A stretch of DNA of 55,613 nucleotides. It comes from Sphingomonadaceae bacterium. GTDB lineage: Bacteria; Pseudomonadota; Alphaproteobacteria; Sphingomonadales; Sphingomonadaceae. Both the position numbers and the translations under genes were made by a program. The notes beneath the pieces are model-generated. The model worked only from the letters and a program-made list of their open reading frames with translations, ran no database searches and was not told the origin of the DNA. This document shows positions 42,716 to 51,463 of this stretch, piece after piece. The DNA is taken from NCBI GenBank assembly GCA_002863155.1, contig PKED01000005.1, positions 1 to 55,613 on the forward strand, given 5' to 3'. Positions within the stretch are counted from its first letter, which is position 1; every line of letters begins with the position of its first letter.

Positions 42716-44938
42716 ATGGCCCGGGGCATCTCCATCGACAGGCGCACGCTGCTGATCGGCGGCGGCGCGGGCGTCGGGCTGCTGATCGCCTGGGCCGCCT
42801 GGCCGCGCCATTATGCCCCCAACCTCACCGCAGCACCGGGCGAGACGCTGTTCGGCGCCTGGCTCAAGATCGGCAGCGACGGCCATATCGCGGTCGCGGT
42901 GCCGCAGACCGAACACGGCCAGGGCGTCTATACCGCGCTGCCCCAGATCCTTGCCGACGAACTCGGCGCCGACTGGCGCACCGTCGCGGTCGAGGCGGCG
43001 CCGCTCAACCCGCTCTACGCCAATCCGCTCGGCGCCGATGAGCTGTTCGACGGCAGTTTCGCCGGCTGGCCGCCCGAGCTGCGCGGTGCCTATGCCACCC
43101 GCTCGACGCTGATGCTGACTGCGGGGTCGAGCTCGGTCCGCCGGTTCGAGGAATCGCTCCGGCGCGCAGGCGCCGCCGGGCGTGTGCTGCTGTGCAAGGC
43201 GGCAGCGGCCGAATGGGGCGTCAACTGGCAGGCGTGCACCACCCAGGGTGGCTTCGTCGTCCATGGCAAGCAGCGCGAGCGCTTCGGCCCGCTCGCGGCC
43301 AAGGCGGCGGGCTTTACGCTGCCCGATCCGCTGCCGCTGCGCATCGGCGATGCCGGGCGGCTGACCGGAAAGTCGCTGCCCCGGCTCGACGTGCCGTCGA
43401 AGGTCGACGGATCGGCGGCGTTTGCGGGCGACATCCGCCTGCCCGACATGGTCTATGCCGCGATCCGCCAGGCGCCGCTCGGCAAGGGGCGGTTGATCGG
43501 CTTCGACCGCGCAGCGGCAAAGGGTGTCGCCGGGCTGATCGACATCGTCGATACCGAGCATTGGGTCGCCGCCGTCGCCAACAGCTGGTGGGCCGCCAAT
43601 CGGGCGCTCGACGCGATCCGCCCGCGCTTTTCGATCAGCGGCCCGCCAGTGAGCACCGCCGGCATCGCCAAGGCGCTGACCGACGGGCTCAATGGCCCCG
43701 GCGAGCGGATGTCGTCGCGCGGCGACCTCCGCCAGATATTCAAGGGCGCTCGGGTGGTGACCGCCGATTACGGCGTCGGCCTTGCAGCCCATGCATCGAT
43801 GGAGACGATGACCGCGACCGCGCGCTATGCCGGCGGCACGCTCGAGCTGTGGCTGCCGACGCTGGCCCCGGCCCGGGCCCGCGCGGCGGCGGCGGCCGCG
43901 CTCGGCATCGGCGAAGGCGCAGTCGTCATCCACCCGATGATGGCGGGCGGATCGTTCGGCGCCAATCTCGACCACGACGTGGCGGCGCAGGCAGCGACGC
44001 TTGCGGCGAAACTGCGCCGCCCGGTCCAGCTCGTCTGGTCGCGGCGCGAGGATCTGGCCCATGACCGGTTTCGCCCGCCCGCCGCCGCCCGGCTGACCGC
44101 GCGCGTCGGCCTGAACGGCAGCATCATGGGCTGGCTGACCAAGATCGCCGCCCCTGCGACCGGACGCGAGATCGCCGCGCGGCTGCTCGCGGAGGATGGC
44201 GCCGCCAGCGCCGCGATCGCACTGCACGGCACCGGCGATCGCTATGCGGTGGCGGGCGCGCTCCCCTTTTACCGCTTCCCCAGCTTCGCGATCGATCACC
44301 ATCCGGTCGATATCGGCGTGCCGACCGGGCATTGGCGGTCGGGCGCGCACAGCTACACCGCCTTCTTCACCGAATGTTTCCTCGACGAGCTGGCGCATGT
44401 CGCGAACAGCGAGCCACTGTCGTTCCGCGTCGCGATCACCGGCGAGCCACGACTGGTGCGCTGCCTGTCGACGGCGGCGGCGCTCGGCGGATGGGAAGGC
44501 GGGATCGCCGGCAGCGGCCAGGGCATTGCCTGCCATTCGTTCCGGGGCAGCCACATCGCGGTGCTGGCGGAGGCACATCTCGACGGCAACCGCCCGCGCG
44601 TCGACCGGCTGGTGGCGGCGGTCGATTGCGGGCGCCAGATCAACCCAGACCTGATCCGCCAGCAGATCGAAGGCGGGCTGCTGTTCGGCATGGCGGCCGC
44701 ACTTGGCGGGTCGATGGGCTTTGCCGGCGGCCAGCCGACGGTGCGCCATTTCGGCCAGCTCCATCTGCCGCTGCTCGCCGATGTGCCCGACATCACCGTC
44801 GAACTGATCGGCAGCGAGGCCGACCCCGGCGGCGTCAGCGAGCTCGCGGTGCCGCCGGTCGCACCGGCGATCGCCAATGCGCTGCAGTCGGCGACGGGCT
44901 TTCGCTTCAGGCACTTGCCGTTTACGGCACCGGCATGA
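42716..44938 (+). CDS. Xanthine dehydrogenase-family molybdopterin-binding subunit (IorB-like), Tat-type signal
   Basis: The 740-residue protein begins with a twin-arginine type signal (ISIDRRTLLIGGGAGVGLLI) and matches the periplasmic IorB group: VPQTEHGQGVYTALPQILAD, LPRLDVPSKVDGSAAFAGDI, AAHASMETMTATA and a C-terminal GGVSELAVPPVAPAIANAL with the catalytic-type glutamate. Such subunits carry a molybdopterin-cytosine-dinucleotide cofactor and normally work with a small (2Fe-2S) IorA subunit, which is absent here. The stop overlaps hemH by four bases. Real substrate unknown; isoquinoline oxidation is only the type example. Confidence 0.88.
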   Translation: MARGISIDRRTLLIGGGAGVGLLIAWAAWPRHYAPNLTAAPGETLFGAWLKIGSDGHIAVAVPQTEHGQGVYTALPQILADELGADWRTVAVEAAPLNPLYANPLGADELFDGSFAGWPPELRGAYATRSTLMLTAGSSSVRRFEESLRRAGAAGRVLLCKAAAAEWGVNWQACTTQGGFVVHGKQRERFGPLAAKAAGFTLPDPLPLRIGDAGRLTGKSLPRLDVPSKVDGSAAFAGDIRLPDMVYAAIRQAPLGKGRLIGFDRAAAKGVAGLIDIVDTEHWVAAVANSWWAANRALDAIRPRFSISGPPVSTAGIAKALTDGLNGPGERMSSRGDLRQIFKGARVVTADYGVGLAAHASMETMTATARYAGGTLELWLPTLAPARARAAAAAALGIGEGAVVIHPMMAGGSFGANLDHDVAAQAATLAAKLRRPVQLVWSRREDLAHDRFRPPAAARLTARVGLNGSIMGWLTKIAAPATGREIAARLLAEDGAASAAIALHGTGDRYAVAGALPFYRFPSFAIDHHPVDIGVPTGHWRSGAHSYTAFFTECFLDELAHVANSEPLSFRVAITGEPRLVRCLSTAAALGGWEGGIAGSGQGIACHSFRGSHIAVLAEAHLDGNRPRVDRLVAAVDCGRQINPDLIRQQIEGGLLFGMAAALGGSMGFAGGQPTVRHFGQLHLPLLADVPDITVELIGSEADPGGVSELAVPPVAPAIANALQSATGFRFRHLPFTAPA

Positions 44939-45942
44939 ACCGTCCCGCGGACCATCCCGAGGTAAAGCCGCGCCGCATCGGCGTGATGCTCACCAATCTG
45001 GGAACGCCCGACGCCCCCGACGCCCGATCGGTCAAGAATTACCTGCGCGAATTCCTGTCGGACCGGCGCGTCGTCGAACTGCCCGCGATCATCTGGCAGC
45101 CGGTGCTGCGCGGCATCGTGCTCAACACCCGCCCGCAGAAATCGGCCGAGGCGTACCGCGCGGTCTGGACCGACGACGGCTCGCCGCTCGCCGCCAACAC
45201 CAAGCGTCAGGCAGCGGCGCTGCGAGATGCATTCGGCGACGATGTGATCGTCGAATGGGCGATGCGCTATGGCAATCCGTCGATCGAGACGGCGATGAAC
45301 CGGCTGCGCGAGGCGGGCTGCGACCGGATACTGCTCGCCCCGCTCTACCCGCAATATTGCGCCGCGACGACCGCGACCGCCAACGACAAGGCGTTCGAGC
45401 TGCTCCGCGCGATGCGCTGGCAACCCGCGCTGCGCACGCTGCCGCCCTATCATGACGACCCCGTCCATATCGAGGCGCTGCGCGCGTCGATCGCGGAAGG
45501 GCTGGCGGGGCTCGATTTCGAACCCGACGCGATCGTCGTCAGCTTTCACGGCATGCCCGCGCGCACGCTCGCGCTTGGCGACCCCTATCACTGCCAGTGC
45601 CAGAAGACCGCGCGGCTGCTGGGCGAAGCGCTGGGTCGCGAGGTGACGGTTACCTTCCAGTCGCGCTTCGGCTCGGCGATCTGGCTCGAACCGGCCACCG
45701 ACGTGACGCTCGAAGCGCTGCCGAGCAAGGGCGTCAGGAAGGTGGTGGTCGTCGCGCCCGGCTTTTCGTCGGACTGTCTCGAAACGCTCGAGGAAATCGC
45801 GATTCGCGGGCGCGAGCAGTTCGAGGAAGCAGGCGGCACCCACTTCGCCTATCTGCCCTGCCTCAACGATTCGCCGGTCGGCATCGAAATGTTGCGCGTG
45901 CTGCTCGCCCGCGAACTTGAAGGATGGCGCGACCCGGCCTAG
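44935..45942 (+). CDS. hemH: Ferrochelatase
   Basis: HemH inserts iron into protoporphyrin IX in the last step of heme synthesis. The 335-residue protein has the start RRIGVMLTNLGTPDAPDARS, the histidine motif IVVSFHGMPARTL and the glutamate region FSSDCLETLEEI, plus GDPYHCQCQKTAR and an intact C-terminal segment. Length is normal. ATG 44935 overlaps the molybdopterin-subunit stop by four bases (ATGA), so the gene is translationally coupled to a large oxidoreductase. phbB follows after 29 bases. Confidence 0.95.
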   Translation: MNRPADHPEVKPRRIGVMLTNLGTPDAPDARSVKNYLREFLSDRRVVELPAIIWQPVLRGIVLNTRPQKSAEAYRAVWTDDGSPLAANTKRQAAALRDAFGDDVIVEWAMRYGNPSIETAMNRLREAGCDRILLAPLYPQYCAATTATANDKAFELLRAMRWQPALRTLPPYHDDPVHIEALRASIAEGLAGLDFEPDAIVVSFHGMPARTLALGDPYHCQCQKTARLLGEALGREVTVTFQSRFGSAIWLEPATDVTLEALPSKGVRKVVVVAPGFSSDCLETLEEIAIRGREQFEEAGGTHFAYLPCLNDSPVGIEMLRVLLARELEGWRDPA

Positions 45943-45971
45943 CCTTGCCGCAATAACAAGAGGAGAGGAAT

Positions 45972-46694
45972 ATGGCACGCGTTGCGATCGTCACCGGCGG
46001 CACTCGGGGTATCGGCGAGGCGATCAGCCTCGGCCTGCAGGCACAGGGCGTCACCGTCGCCGCAAATTATGCGGGCAACGACGAAAGGGCGCGCGAATTC
46101 ACTGAACGGACCGGCATCAAGGCCTTCAAATGGGATGTCGCCGATTTCGACGCGTGCCAGGCAGGCGCCGCACAGGTGGCCGAGCAGCTCGGGCCGGTCG
46201 ACATCCTCGTCAACAATGCCGGCATCACACGCGACGGCACCATCCTGAAGATGAGCTACCAGGCGTGGAAGGACGTGATCGACACCAATCTGGGCGGCTG
46301 CTTCAACATGGCCAAGGCGGTCTTCCCCGGCATGCGCGATCGCAAATGGGGCCGCATCGTCAATATCGGGTCGATCAACGGCCAGGCCGGCCAATATGGC
46401 CAGGTCAACTATGCCGCCGCCAAATCGGGCATCCACGGCTTCACCAAGGCGCTGGCACAGGAAGGCGCGAAGTTCAACGTGACCGTGAACGCGATCGCCC
46501 CGGGCTATATCGATACCGACATGGTCGCGGCGGTGCCGCCCGAAGTGCTCGAAAAAATCGTCGCGAAAATCCCGGTCGGGCGGCTGGGCCAGGCCGACGA
46601 GATCGCCCGCGCGGTCACGTTCCTGTGCTGCGACGCGGGCGCGTTCGTGACGGGATCGACGCTCAGCATCAACGGCGGCCAGCATATGTACTGA
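45972..46694 (+). CDS. phbB: Acetoacetyl-CoA reductase
   Basis: PhbB reduces acetoacetyl-CoA to 3-hydroxybutyryl-CoA with NADPH for polyhydroxybutyrate synthesis. The 240-residue short-chain dehydrogenase has VTGGTRGIGEAI near residue 8, VNNAGITRD, and the catalytic Ser-Tyr-Lys in NIGSINGQAGQYGQVNYAAA. The Q.GQ.NYAAAKSG context is typical of PhbB rather than FabG. AGGAGAGG lies before the ATG at 45972. Other PHB genes are not in the window, so in this genome the pathway is split. Confidence 0.9.
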   Translation: MARVAIVTGGTRGIGEAISLGLQAQGVTVAANYAGNDERAREFTERTGIKAFKWDVADFDACQAGAAQVAEQLGPVDILVNNAGITRDGTILKMSYQAWKDVIDTNLGGCFNMAKAVFPGMRDRKWGRIVNIGSINGQAGQYGQVNYAAAKSGIHGFTKALAQEGAKFNVTVNAIAPGYIDTDMVAAVPPEVLEKIVAKIPVGRLGQADEIARAVTFLCCDAGAFVTGSTLSINGGQHMY

Positions 46695-46773
46695 CGGGCG
46701 CAGCGCGCGTTCATCGCAGCACGCAATGATGGACGTTATCAAGTCGAAGCGATGACGCCCGCGCCTACGCCTC

Positions 46774-46811
46774 AAAAAAACTAGGGGCGGGCTCCAGATG
46801 GAACCCGCCCC
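46774..46811 (-). terminator. Strong intrinsic terminator of the glycine-zipper gene
   Basis: GGGGCGGG (46784..46791) and CCCGCCCC (46804..46811) form an 8-pair stem that continues with TCC/GGA, giving a very stable hairpin. On the minus strand it is followed by seven T (46774..46780). It lies 30 bases past the 3' end of the glycine-zipper gene at 46841 and would also protect phbB from antisense readthrough. Confidence 0.85.
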
Positions 46812-46840
46812 CGCCCTCGATACACTACGCGAGGGAAATC

Positions 46841-47251
46841 TTAGCGGCGGCAGCCGTCGCGCGCGATGGCATTGCCCGCCAGGCCGCCTGCGGCGCCGCC
46901 GATGATCGTGCCGACCGCGCGGTCACCGCGCCCGGCGATGCCGTTGCCGAGCAGCCCGCCGACGATCGCGCCAAGCACGGTGCCGGTGGTCGCATCGCAG
47001 CGATTGCGGCGATAGCTGTACCGATAGTCCTGCCGGTAATCGCGGCGATAATCCTGACGATAGTCGCGGCGATAGTCCTGACGATAATCACGGCGGTCAT
47101 AATAGCGATCGCCATAGCCACGATAGCCGTCGCGGTAATCCTGCTGATAATAATGGTCCCGATAATCCTGCGCCATCGCGGGCGCGGCCGGGACAAGTGC
47201 CGATGCCGACAGGGCGATCGCGACACTGGCGAGCGTCAACTTCTTGGTCAT
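46841..47251 (-). CDS. Exported glycine-zipper protein with YRQDYRR repeats
   Basis: The 136-residue protein has a signal peptide (MTKKLTLASVAIALSASALV), a central tyrosine/arginine/aspartate repeat region (RQDYRRDY repeated about four times, near residues 55-85) and a C-terminal glycine zipper 2TM-like segment (TGTVLGAIVGGLLGNGIAGR, then IIGGAAGGLAGNAIA). Glycine-zipper proteins insert or assemble at the outer membrane. The repeats are also nearly repeated in DNA and could vary in number. ATG 47251 starts the signal peptide; ATG 47263 is also in frame. A strong terminator follows. Confidence 0.88.
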   Translation of the reverse strand: MTKKLTLASVAIALSASALVPAAPAMAQDYRDHYYQQDYRDGYRGYGDRYYDRRDYRQDYRRDYRQDYRRDYRQDYRYSYRRNRCDATTGTVLGAIVGGLLGNGIAGRGDRAVGTIIGGAAGGLAGNAIARDGCRR

Positions 47252-47400
47252 CGCTGTTTCCACTTCATAATGTCGGTTCGGGCACCATGCCTTCGCTCGA
47301 TGATGGTGATTTAGCTGAACGCTTTTGATCGCAGCCTGAATGCGTTCGTTATCCGCCGTTCAGCCGCAGGAAGTCCCTTCCCTGCCGCCGCCACGCCTCT

Positions 47401-48435
47401 ATGACCGCGCGAATGCGCCTCTGGCATTCGATCCTGATCGCCTATCTGCTGGTCCCGCCATGGAGTGGCCCTCCGGCGGCGTCGCGCCCCGACCCGCGCA
47501 TCCCCTTCGCGCTCGAACCGGTCGTGCTGTTTCCCAAGGAGCCTGCGCGCCGGACGCTCGGCGCGCTCACCTTCATCCGCGGCTATCGGCTGGTCAGCAA
47601 GGACCCCGAATTCGGCGGCTTTTCAGCGCTGGCGACCGATGGCCGCGCTTTCCTGCTGCTGAACGACGGCGGCCAGGGGGTCCGGTTCGAGTTGGGCGCG
47701 GACGGCGTCGCGCGTCACCGCCAGGCGTTCGAGCTGCCCGACGGCCCGAGAAGGGGCTGGCAGAAAAGCGACCGCGATTCGGAATCGCTCACCATCGATC
47801 CGGTGACTGGCGTGCTGTGGACAGGTTTCGAGACGACCAACGAAATCTGGCGCTATGCGCCGGGCTTTTCCCGGGCGGAAGCCCGCGCGGCGCCGCCGCT
47901 GATGGCCGGGTGGCCCGAAAATCGCGGCGCTGAGGCAATGACCCGGCTGCGCGACGGGCGATTCGTAGTGATCGGCGAATCGGAACCATGGCCCGGCCGG
48001 CCCGGCGTCGGCGCGCTGATGTTCGCCGGCGATCCGACCCGCATGCCGCGCCGCGCCTTTCGCTTCAGCTACATCCCGCCAGAGGGTTTTCTGCCGACCG
48101 ACGTCGCCGAACTGCCCGACGGCCGCTGGATCGCGATCAGTCGCCATGCGGGCCTGCGCACCGGCTTCACCGCATGCGTGACCATCATCGATCCCAGGGG
48201 CGTGAAACCCGGCGCGGTCGTGCGCGGGCGCGAGATCGCCCGGTTCGAGGCACCCGCGCTGCACGATAATTTCGAAGGGATCGCGGTCGTGCGCCGTGGC
48301 GACGCGACTTATGTCTGGCTGGTCAGCGACGACAACCAGCTGCGGCCCTTGCAGCAAAGCCTGCTGCTCGAATTCCGGCTGGACGAGCGACCGCGCCGCC
48401 CAGCCCGAACGGACGCCCGTCAGGCGGCGGGCTGA
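47401..48435 (+). CDS. Esterase-like activity of phytase family protein
   Basis: The 344-residue protein has a signal-like N-terminus ([19 protein letters not shown]) and a beta-propeller type domain of the phytase-like family: [59 protein letters not shown] and [20 protein letters not shown]. The family was named from weak phosphatase/esterase activity; the true substrate is unknown. Its stop overlaps the convergent rpmB gene end by 16 bases. No strong ribosome binding site is seen before ATG 47401; ATG 47413 is an alternative. Confidence 0.87.
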   Translation: MTARMRLWHSILIAYLLVPPWSGPPAASRPDPRIPFALEPVVLFPKEPARRTLGALTFIRGYRLVSKDPEFGGFSALATDGRAFLLLNDGGQGVRFELGADGVARHRQAFELPDGPRRGWQKSDRDSESLTIDPVTGVLWTGFETTNEIWRYAPGFSRAEARAAPPLMAGWPENRGAEAMTRLRDGRFVVIGESEPWPGRPGVGALMFAGDPTRMPRRAFRFSYIPPEGFLPTDVAELPDGRWIAISRHAGLRTGFTACVTIIDPRGVKPGAVVRGREIARFEAPALHDNFEGIAVVRRGDATYVWLVSDDNQLRPLQQSLLLEFRLDERPRRPARTDARQAAG

Positions 48436-48710
48436 AGCTTCTTCTTGATCTGGCGCTTCAGGCGACGCGCGCGCAGCGACAGATCGTCGTCCGACGTCTT
48501 GACCAGCCAGTTGTCGAGGCCGCCGACATGTTCGACCGAGCGCAGACCATTGGTCGACACGCGCAGCCGCACGCTCGTGCCGAGCGCGTCGGAGATGAGC
48601 GTCACATTCTGCAGGTTGGGCAGAAAGGTGCGCTTCGTCTTGTTGTTGGCGTGGGAAACATTGTGACCCACCTGCCGACCCTTGCCGGTCAGCTCGCAAA
48701 TGCGCGACAT
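48420..48710 (-). CDS. rpmB: 50S ribosomal protein L28
   Basis: L28 is a small basic protein of the large ribosomal subunit. The 96-residue protein starts [20 protein letters not shown], the classic L28 opening, and contains [20 protein letters not shown] and [20 protein letters not shown] typical of the alphaproteobacterial form. ATG 48710 is the family start; the frame extends upstream without similarity. A single cysteine at residue 5 belongs to zinc-free types. It is convergent with the phytase-like gene. Confidence 0.96.
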   Translation of the reverse strand: MSRICELTGKGRQVGHNVSHANNKTKRTFLPNLQNVTLISDALGTSVRLRVSTNGLRSVEHVGGLDNWLVKTSDDDLSLRARRLKRQIKKKLQPAA

Positions 48711-48863
48711 CGCTTGAATTCCTGAAAACACGGAGCCTGGAAAGGGCGCGCCGATAGCTTGGACGCGCTCCGCCGTCAACCTTTTACCGCGCGCCGCAAT
48801 GCAACCCTCGCCGTCGGCAGGCGTTGTTTCGCCGACGATTTGATCGGTTTTGGGAGAATTTCG

Positions 48864-49124
48864 ATGCGATTCCTGTTTGCGCTTGTCGGCATCGCCGCAC
48901 TGCTTTTCCTCGGTGCCTGGGCGCTCGGGCTGGTCACGCTCGACCAGACCCGGGTGGCTGAGGCGCCCGCCGTGCGCGTCGAAGGCGGCCAGGCCCCGGC
49001 CTTTTCGGTGAATGTCGCCAAGGTCGAGCTCGGGACCGAGAACAAGACGGTCGCGGTGCCGACGGTGCGCGTCACCAAGCCCGCGCCCGCGCCCGACGCC
49101 GACAATCGCGCGCCCGCGCGATGA
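48864..49124 (+). CDS. Small membrane-anchored protein of unknown function
   Basis: The 86-residue protein has one N-terminal hydrophobic segment ([20 protein letters not shown]) and a soluble tail with repeated valine-lysine pattern ([20 protein letters not shown]) and proline/alanine-rich end ([15 protein letters not shown]). ATG 48864 is supported by GGGAGAAT. It lies 40 bases before tadA in the same direction, so they may be co-transcribed. I recall similar hypothetical proteins in sphingomonads but no function. Confidence 0.7.
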   Translation: MRFLFALVGIAALLFLGAWALGLVTLDQTRVAEAPAVRVEGGQAPAFSVNVAKVELGTENKTVAVPTVRVTKPAPAPDADNRAPAR

Positions 49125-49164
49125 GGCGCTGGCCCGCCGCCCCGGTGGCGGGCATAAGGCGGCG

Positions 49165-49614
49165 ATGTTCCCGCTGCCCGATCCGATGCGAGAGGCGTTC
49201 GCCGCCGCTGTCGAGGCCGCCGATTCGGGCGAGGTACCGGTCGGCGCGGTGATCACACGCGGCGGGCGGATCATCGCCCGCGCCGCCAATGCCCCGCGTC
49301 GGCTGAACGATCCGACCGCGCATGCCGAAATCCTGGCGATTCGCGCCGCCGCCACGCTGCTCGATCGCGACCGGCTCGACGGCTGCGACCTGTGGGTGAC
49401 GCTCGAGCCGTGCGCGATGTGCGCAGGCGCGATCGCCCATGCGAGGATCGACCGCGTCTATTACGGCGCCGATGATCCCAAGGGCGGCGCCGTCGCGCAC
49501 GGCCCGCGCTTCTTCAGCCAGCCGACCTGTCATCATCGTCCCGAAATCTATCCGCATATCGGCGAGCGCGAATCGGCCGATCTCCTGCGCAGCTTCTTCG
49601 CCGCCCGCCGCTGA
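49165..49614 (+). CDS. tadA: tRNA-specific adenosine deaminase TadA
   Basis: TadA converts A34 to inosine in tRNA-Arg(ACG). The 149-residue protein has the zinc-binding HAEILAI and PCAMCAGAI motifs, the proton-shuttling glutamate in the first, and [20 protein letters not shown] and FFAARR near the end. ATG 49165 has GGCGG but no strong ribosome binding site; the open frame upstream overlaps the small membrane gene. Length is normal. It is followed after 64 bases by a CNNM/CBS protein. Confidence 0.95.
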   Translation: MFPLPDPMREAFAAAVEAADSGEVPVGAVITRGGRIIARAANAPRRLNDPTAHAEILAIRAAATLLDRDRLDGCDLWVTLEPCAMCAGAIAHARIDRVYYGADDPKGGAVAHGPRFFSQPTCHHRPEIYPHIGERESADLLRSFFAARR

Positions 49615-49678
49615 TCGACGCCACGCCAACAGCAAGGTTGTCGAGTCGGGCTAAACCCGGCAAAGGGATGGCCGGGCC

Positions 49679-50986
49679 ATGCAAGCTTTTCCCTGGATTG
49701 ATGTCGCGATCATTTTCGCGCTGGTGATCGTGAACGGCATCTTCGCGATGTCGGAGCTTGCGATCGTCTCGGCGCGGCGCGCACGGCTCGAGGCGATGGC
49801 ACGGGCCAAGGTGCGCGGCGCGGGCGCGGCGCTCGCGCTCGCCGCCGATCCGGGCAAATTGCTCTCGACCAGCCAGATCGGCATCACGCTCATCGGCATC
49901 ATCGCCGGCGCCTATTCGGGCGCGAGCCTGGGCGCGCCGGTGGGGCAGCGGCTCGAACTGCTGGGCATCGGCCATGCGATCGCGGAGACAATGGGGTTCT
50001 CGCTCGTCATCGGTATCACGACCTACGCCTCGCTCGTCATCGGCGAGCTGGTGCCCAAGCAGATCGCGCTGCGCAATCCCGAGGCGATCGCCGTCATCGT
50101 CGCCGCGCCGATGCAATGGTTGTCGCGCGCGGCGGCGCCGCTCGTCTGGCTGCTCGATTCGTCGAGCGGCTTGCTGTTCTGGCTGATGCGGCTGCGGCGC
50201 GAGGGCGAGGACAATGTGACCGCCGAGGAGCTCCACATGATGGTCGCCGAGGCGAGCAAATCGGGGGTGATCGAGGAGCATGAGCGTTCGATCATTTCGG
50301 GCGTCGTCCGGCTCGCCGACCGGCCGGTGCGCGAGGTGATGACGCCGCGCACCGGGGTCGAGTGGATCGACGCGACGCTCGACGAAGCCGGCATCCGTGC
50401 CGCGCTGATGGCGGCGAGCCACAGCCGCCTGCCGGTCGCCGAAGGATCGGTCGATGCGGTGATCGGCGTGGTGCAGGCGCGCGACATCGCGCTCGCACTC
50501 TTCCGGGGCGAGCCGCTCGACCTGCGCGCGCTGATGCGCCAGGCGCCGGTGGTGCTCGATCAGATCGACGCGATGGACGCGCTCGACGCGCTCCGCAGCG
50601 CCGAGGTGCCAATGGCGCTGATCCATGACGAATATGGCCATTTCGAAGGGATCGTCACGCCCGCCAATCTGCTTGCCGCGATCGCCGGCGAATTCGCCTC
50701 GGACACCGACCCCGATGTCGAACCGTCGGTGGTCGAGCGCGACGACGGATCGCTGCTGGTCGCGGGCAACATGGCCGCCGACGCGCTCGCCGAGCGGCTC
50801 GGCATCACCCTGCCCGAGGACCGCGACTATGCGACGGTCGCGGGGCTCGCGCTCAGCGTCTTCCGCCACCTCCCCGGCGAAGGCGAGCATTTCGTCGAAC
50901 AGGGCTGGAAGTTCGAAGTGGTCGACCTTGACGGGCGCCGGATCGACAAGCTGCTGGTGAGCCTCGCGCGCCAGCGCGAAGGCTAG
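49679..50986 (+). CDS. CNNM/CBS-domain membrane protein (HlyC/CorC or TlyC-like, hemolysin family)
   Basis: The 435-residue protein has an N-terminal CNNM domain with four hydrophobic segments (IIFALVIVNGIFAMSELAIV, GITLIGIIAGAYSGA, FSLVIGITTYASLVIGELVP), a CBS pair (REVMTPRTGVEWIDATLDEA and PVVLDQIDAMDALDALRSAE) and a C-terminal CorC-type transporter-associated domain (SLLVAGNMAADALAERLGIT). Such proteins act in magnesium or cobalt homeostasis; the hemolysin label is historical. GGGATGG.CGGG precedes the ATG at 49679. The gene is alone, convergent with the SMR operon. Confidence 0.93.
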   Translation: MQAFPWIDVAIIFALVIVNGIFAMSELAIVSARRARLEAMARAKVRGAGAALALAADPGKLLSTSQIGITLIGIIAGAYSGASLGAPVGQRLELLGIGHAIAETMGFSLVIGITTYASLVIGELVPKQIALRNPEAIAVIVAAPMQWLSRAAAPLVWLLDSSSGLLFWLMRLRREGEDNVTAEELHMMVAEASKSGVIEEHERSIISGVVRLADRPVREVMTPRTGVEWIDATLDEAGIRAALMAASHSRLPVAEGSVDAVIGVVQARDIALALFRGEPLDLRALMRQAPVVLDQIDAMDALDALRSAEVPMALIHDEYGHFEGIVTPANLLAAIAGEFASDTDPDVEPSVVERDDGSLLVAGNMAADALAERLGITLPEDRDYATVAGLALSVFRHLPGEGEHFVEQGWKFEVVDLDGRRIDKLLVSLARQREG

Positions 50987-51121
50987 CGGCGGAACCGATT
51001 CGGGACCAGAACATGCCCCCAGTGCGTCGGAATGGCCGACATGGGTGGTTTGGCGAACGGCGGCTTACACCCGAGCTAGGGCCGGCTCGCGAAGTGCCGA
51101 GCCAGCCTTATCGCCCAAGTA

Positions 51122-51463
51122 TCAACCCGCTGCACGGACAGTTGTCAGATTTAGCCCGACAGCACCGACGAGGATCAGCGCCATGAAGCCCGCCTGCGTC
51201 CATGAGAGGTTCTGGCGGAATACGATCCAGCCTATCGTCGCTATGGCGACAATCCCCACCCCCGACCAGACCGCATAGGCAACGCCCATTGGAATGCGCG
51301 TCATGGCGAAGGCAAGCAGCCAGAAGCATAGGCCGTAGCCCGCCATGGCTGCGACTCCATAACCCCATCGCATCATCCCTTGCGAGGCGTTCAGCAAGCC
51401 AGTCGAGATCACTTCGAGCGCGATGGCACCCAACAGCAGTACCCAGGGATTGATCACCATCAT
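51122..51463 (-). CDS. Small multidrug resistance (SMR) transporter
   Basis: The 113-residue protein has four hydrophobic segments and the essential membrane glutamate in LGAIALEVISTGLLNAS, plus GYGLCFWLLAFAMTRIPMGV and AYAVWSGVGIVAIATIGWIV, the EmrE/QacE pattern. Such antiporters export quaternary ammonium or guanidinium compounds. ATG 51463 overlaps the upstream hydrolase stop by four bases. As the last gene of a MerR-hydrolase-SMR operon, its substrate is probably sensed by the MerR protein, which is an inference. Confidence 0.93.
   Translation of the reverse strand: MMVINPWVLLLGAIALEVISTGLLNASQGMMRWGYGVAAMAGYGLCFWLLAFAMTRIPMGVAYAVWSGVGIVAIATIGWIVFRQNLSWTQAGFMALILVGAVGLNLTTVRAAG

Noticed and set aside
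42704..44914. Long minus-strand frame opposite the molybdopterin subunit
   Set aside because: High-GC shadow; the plus strand has clear family similarity and ribosome coupling.
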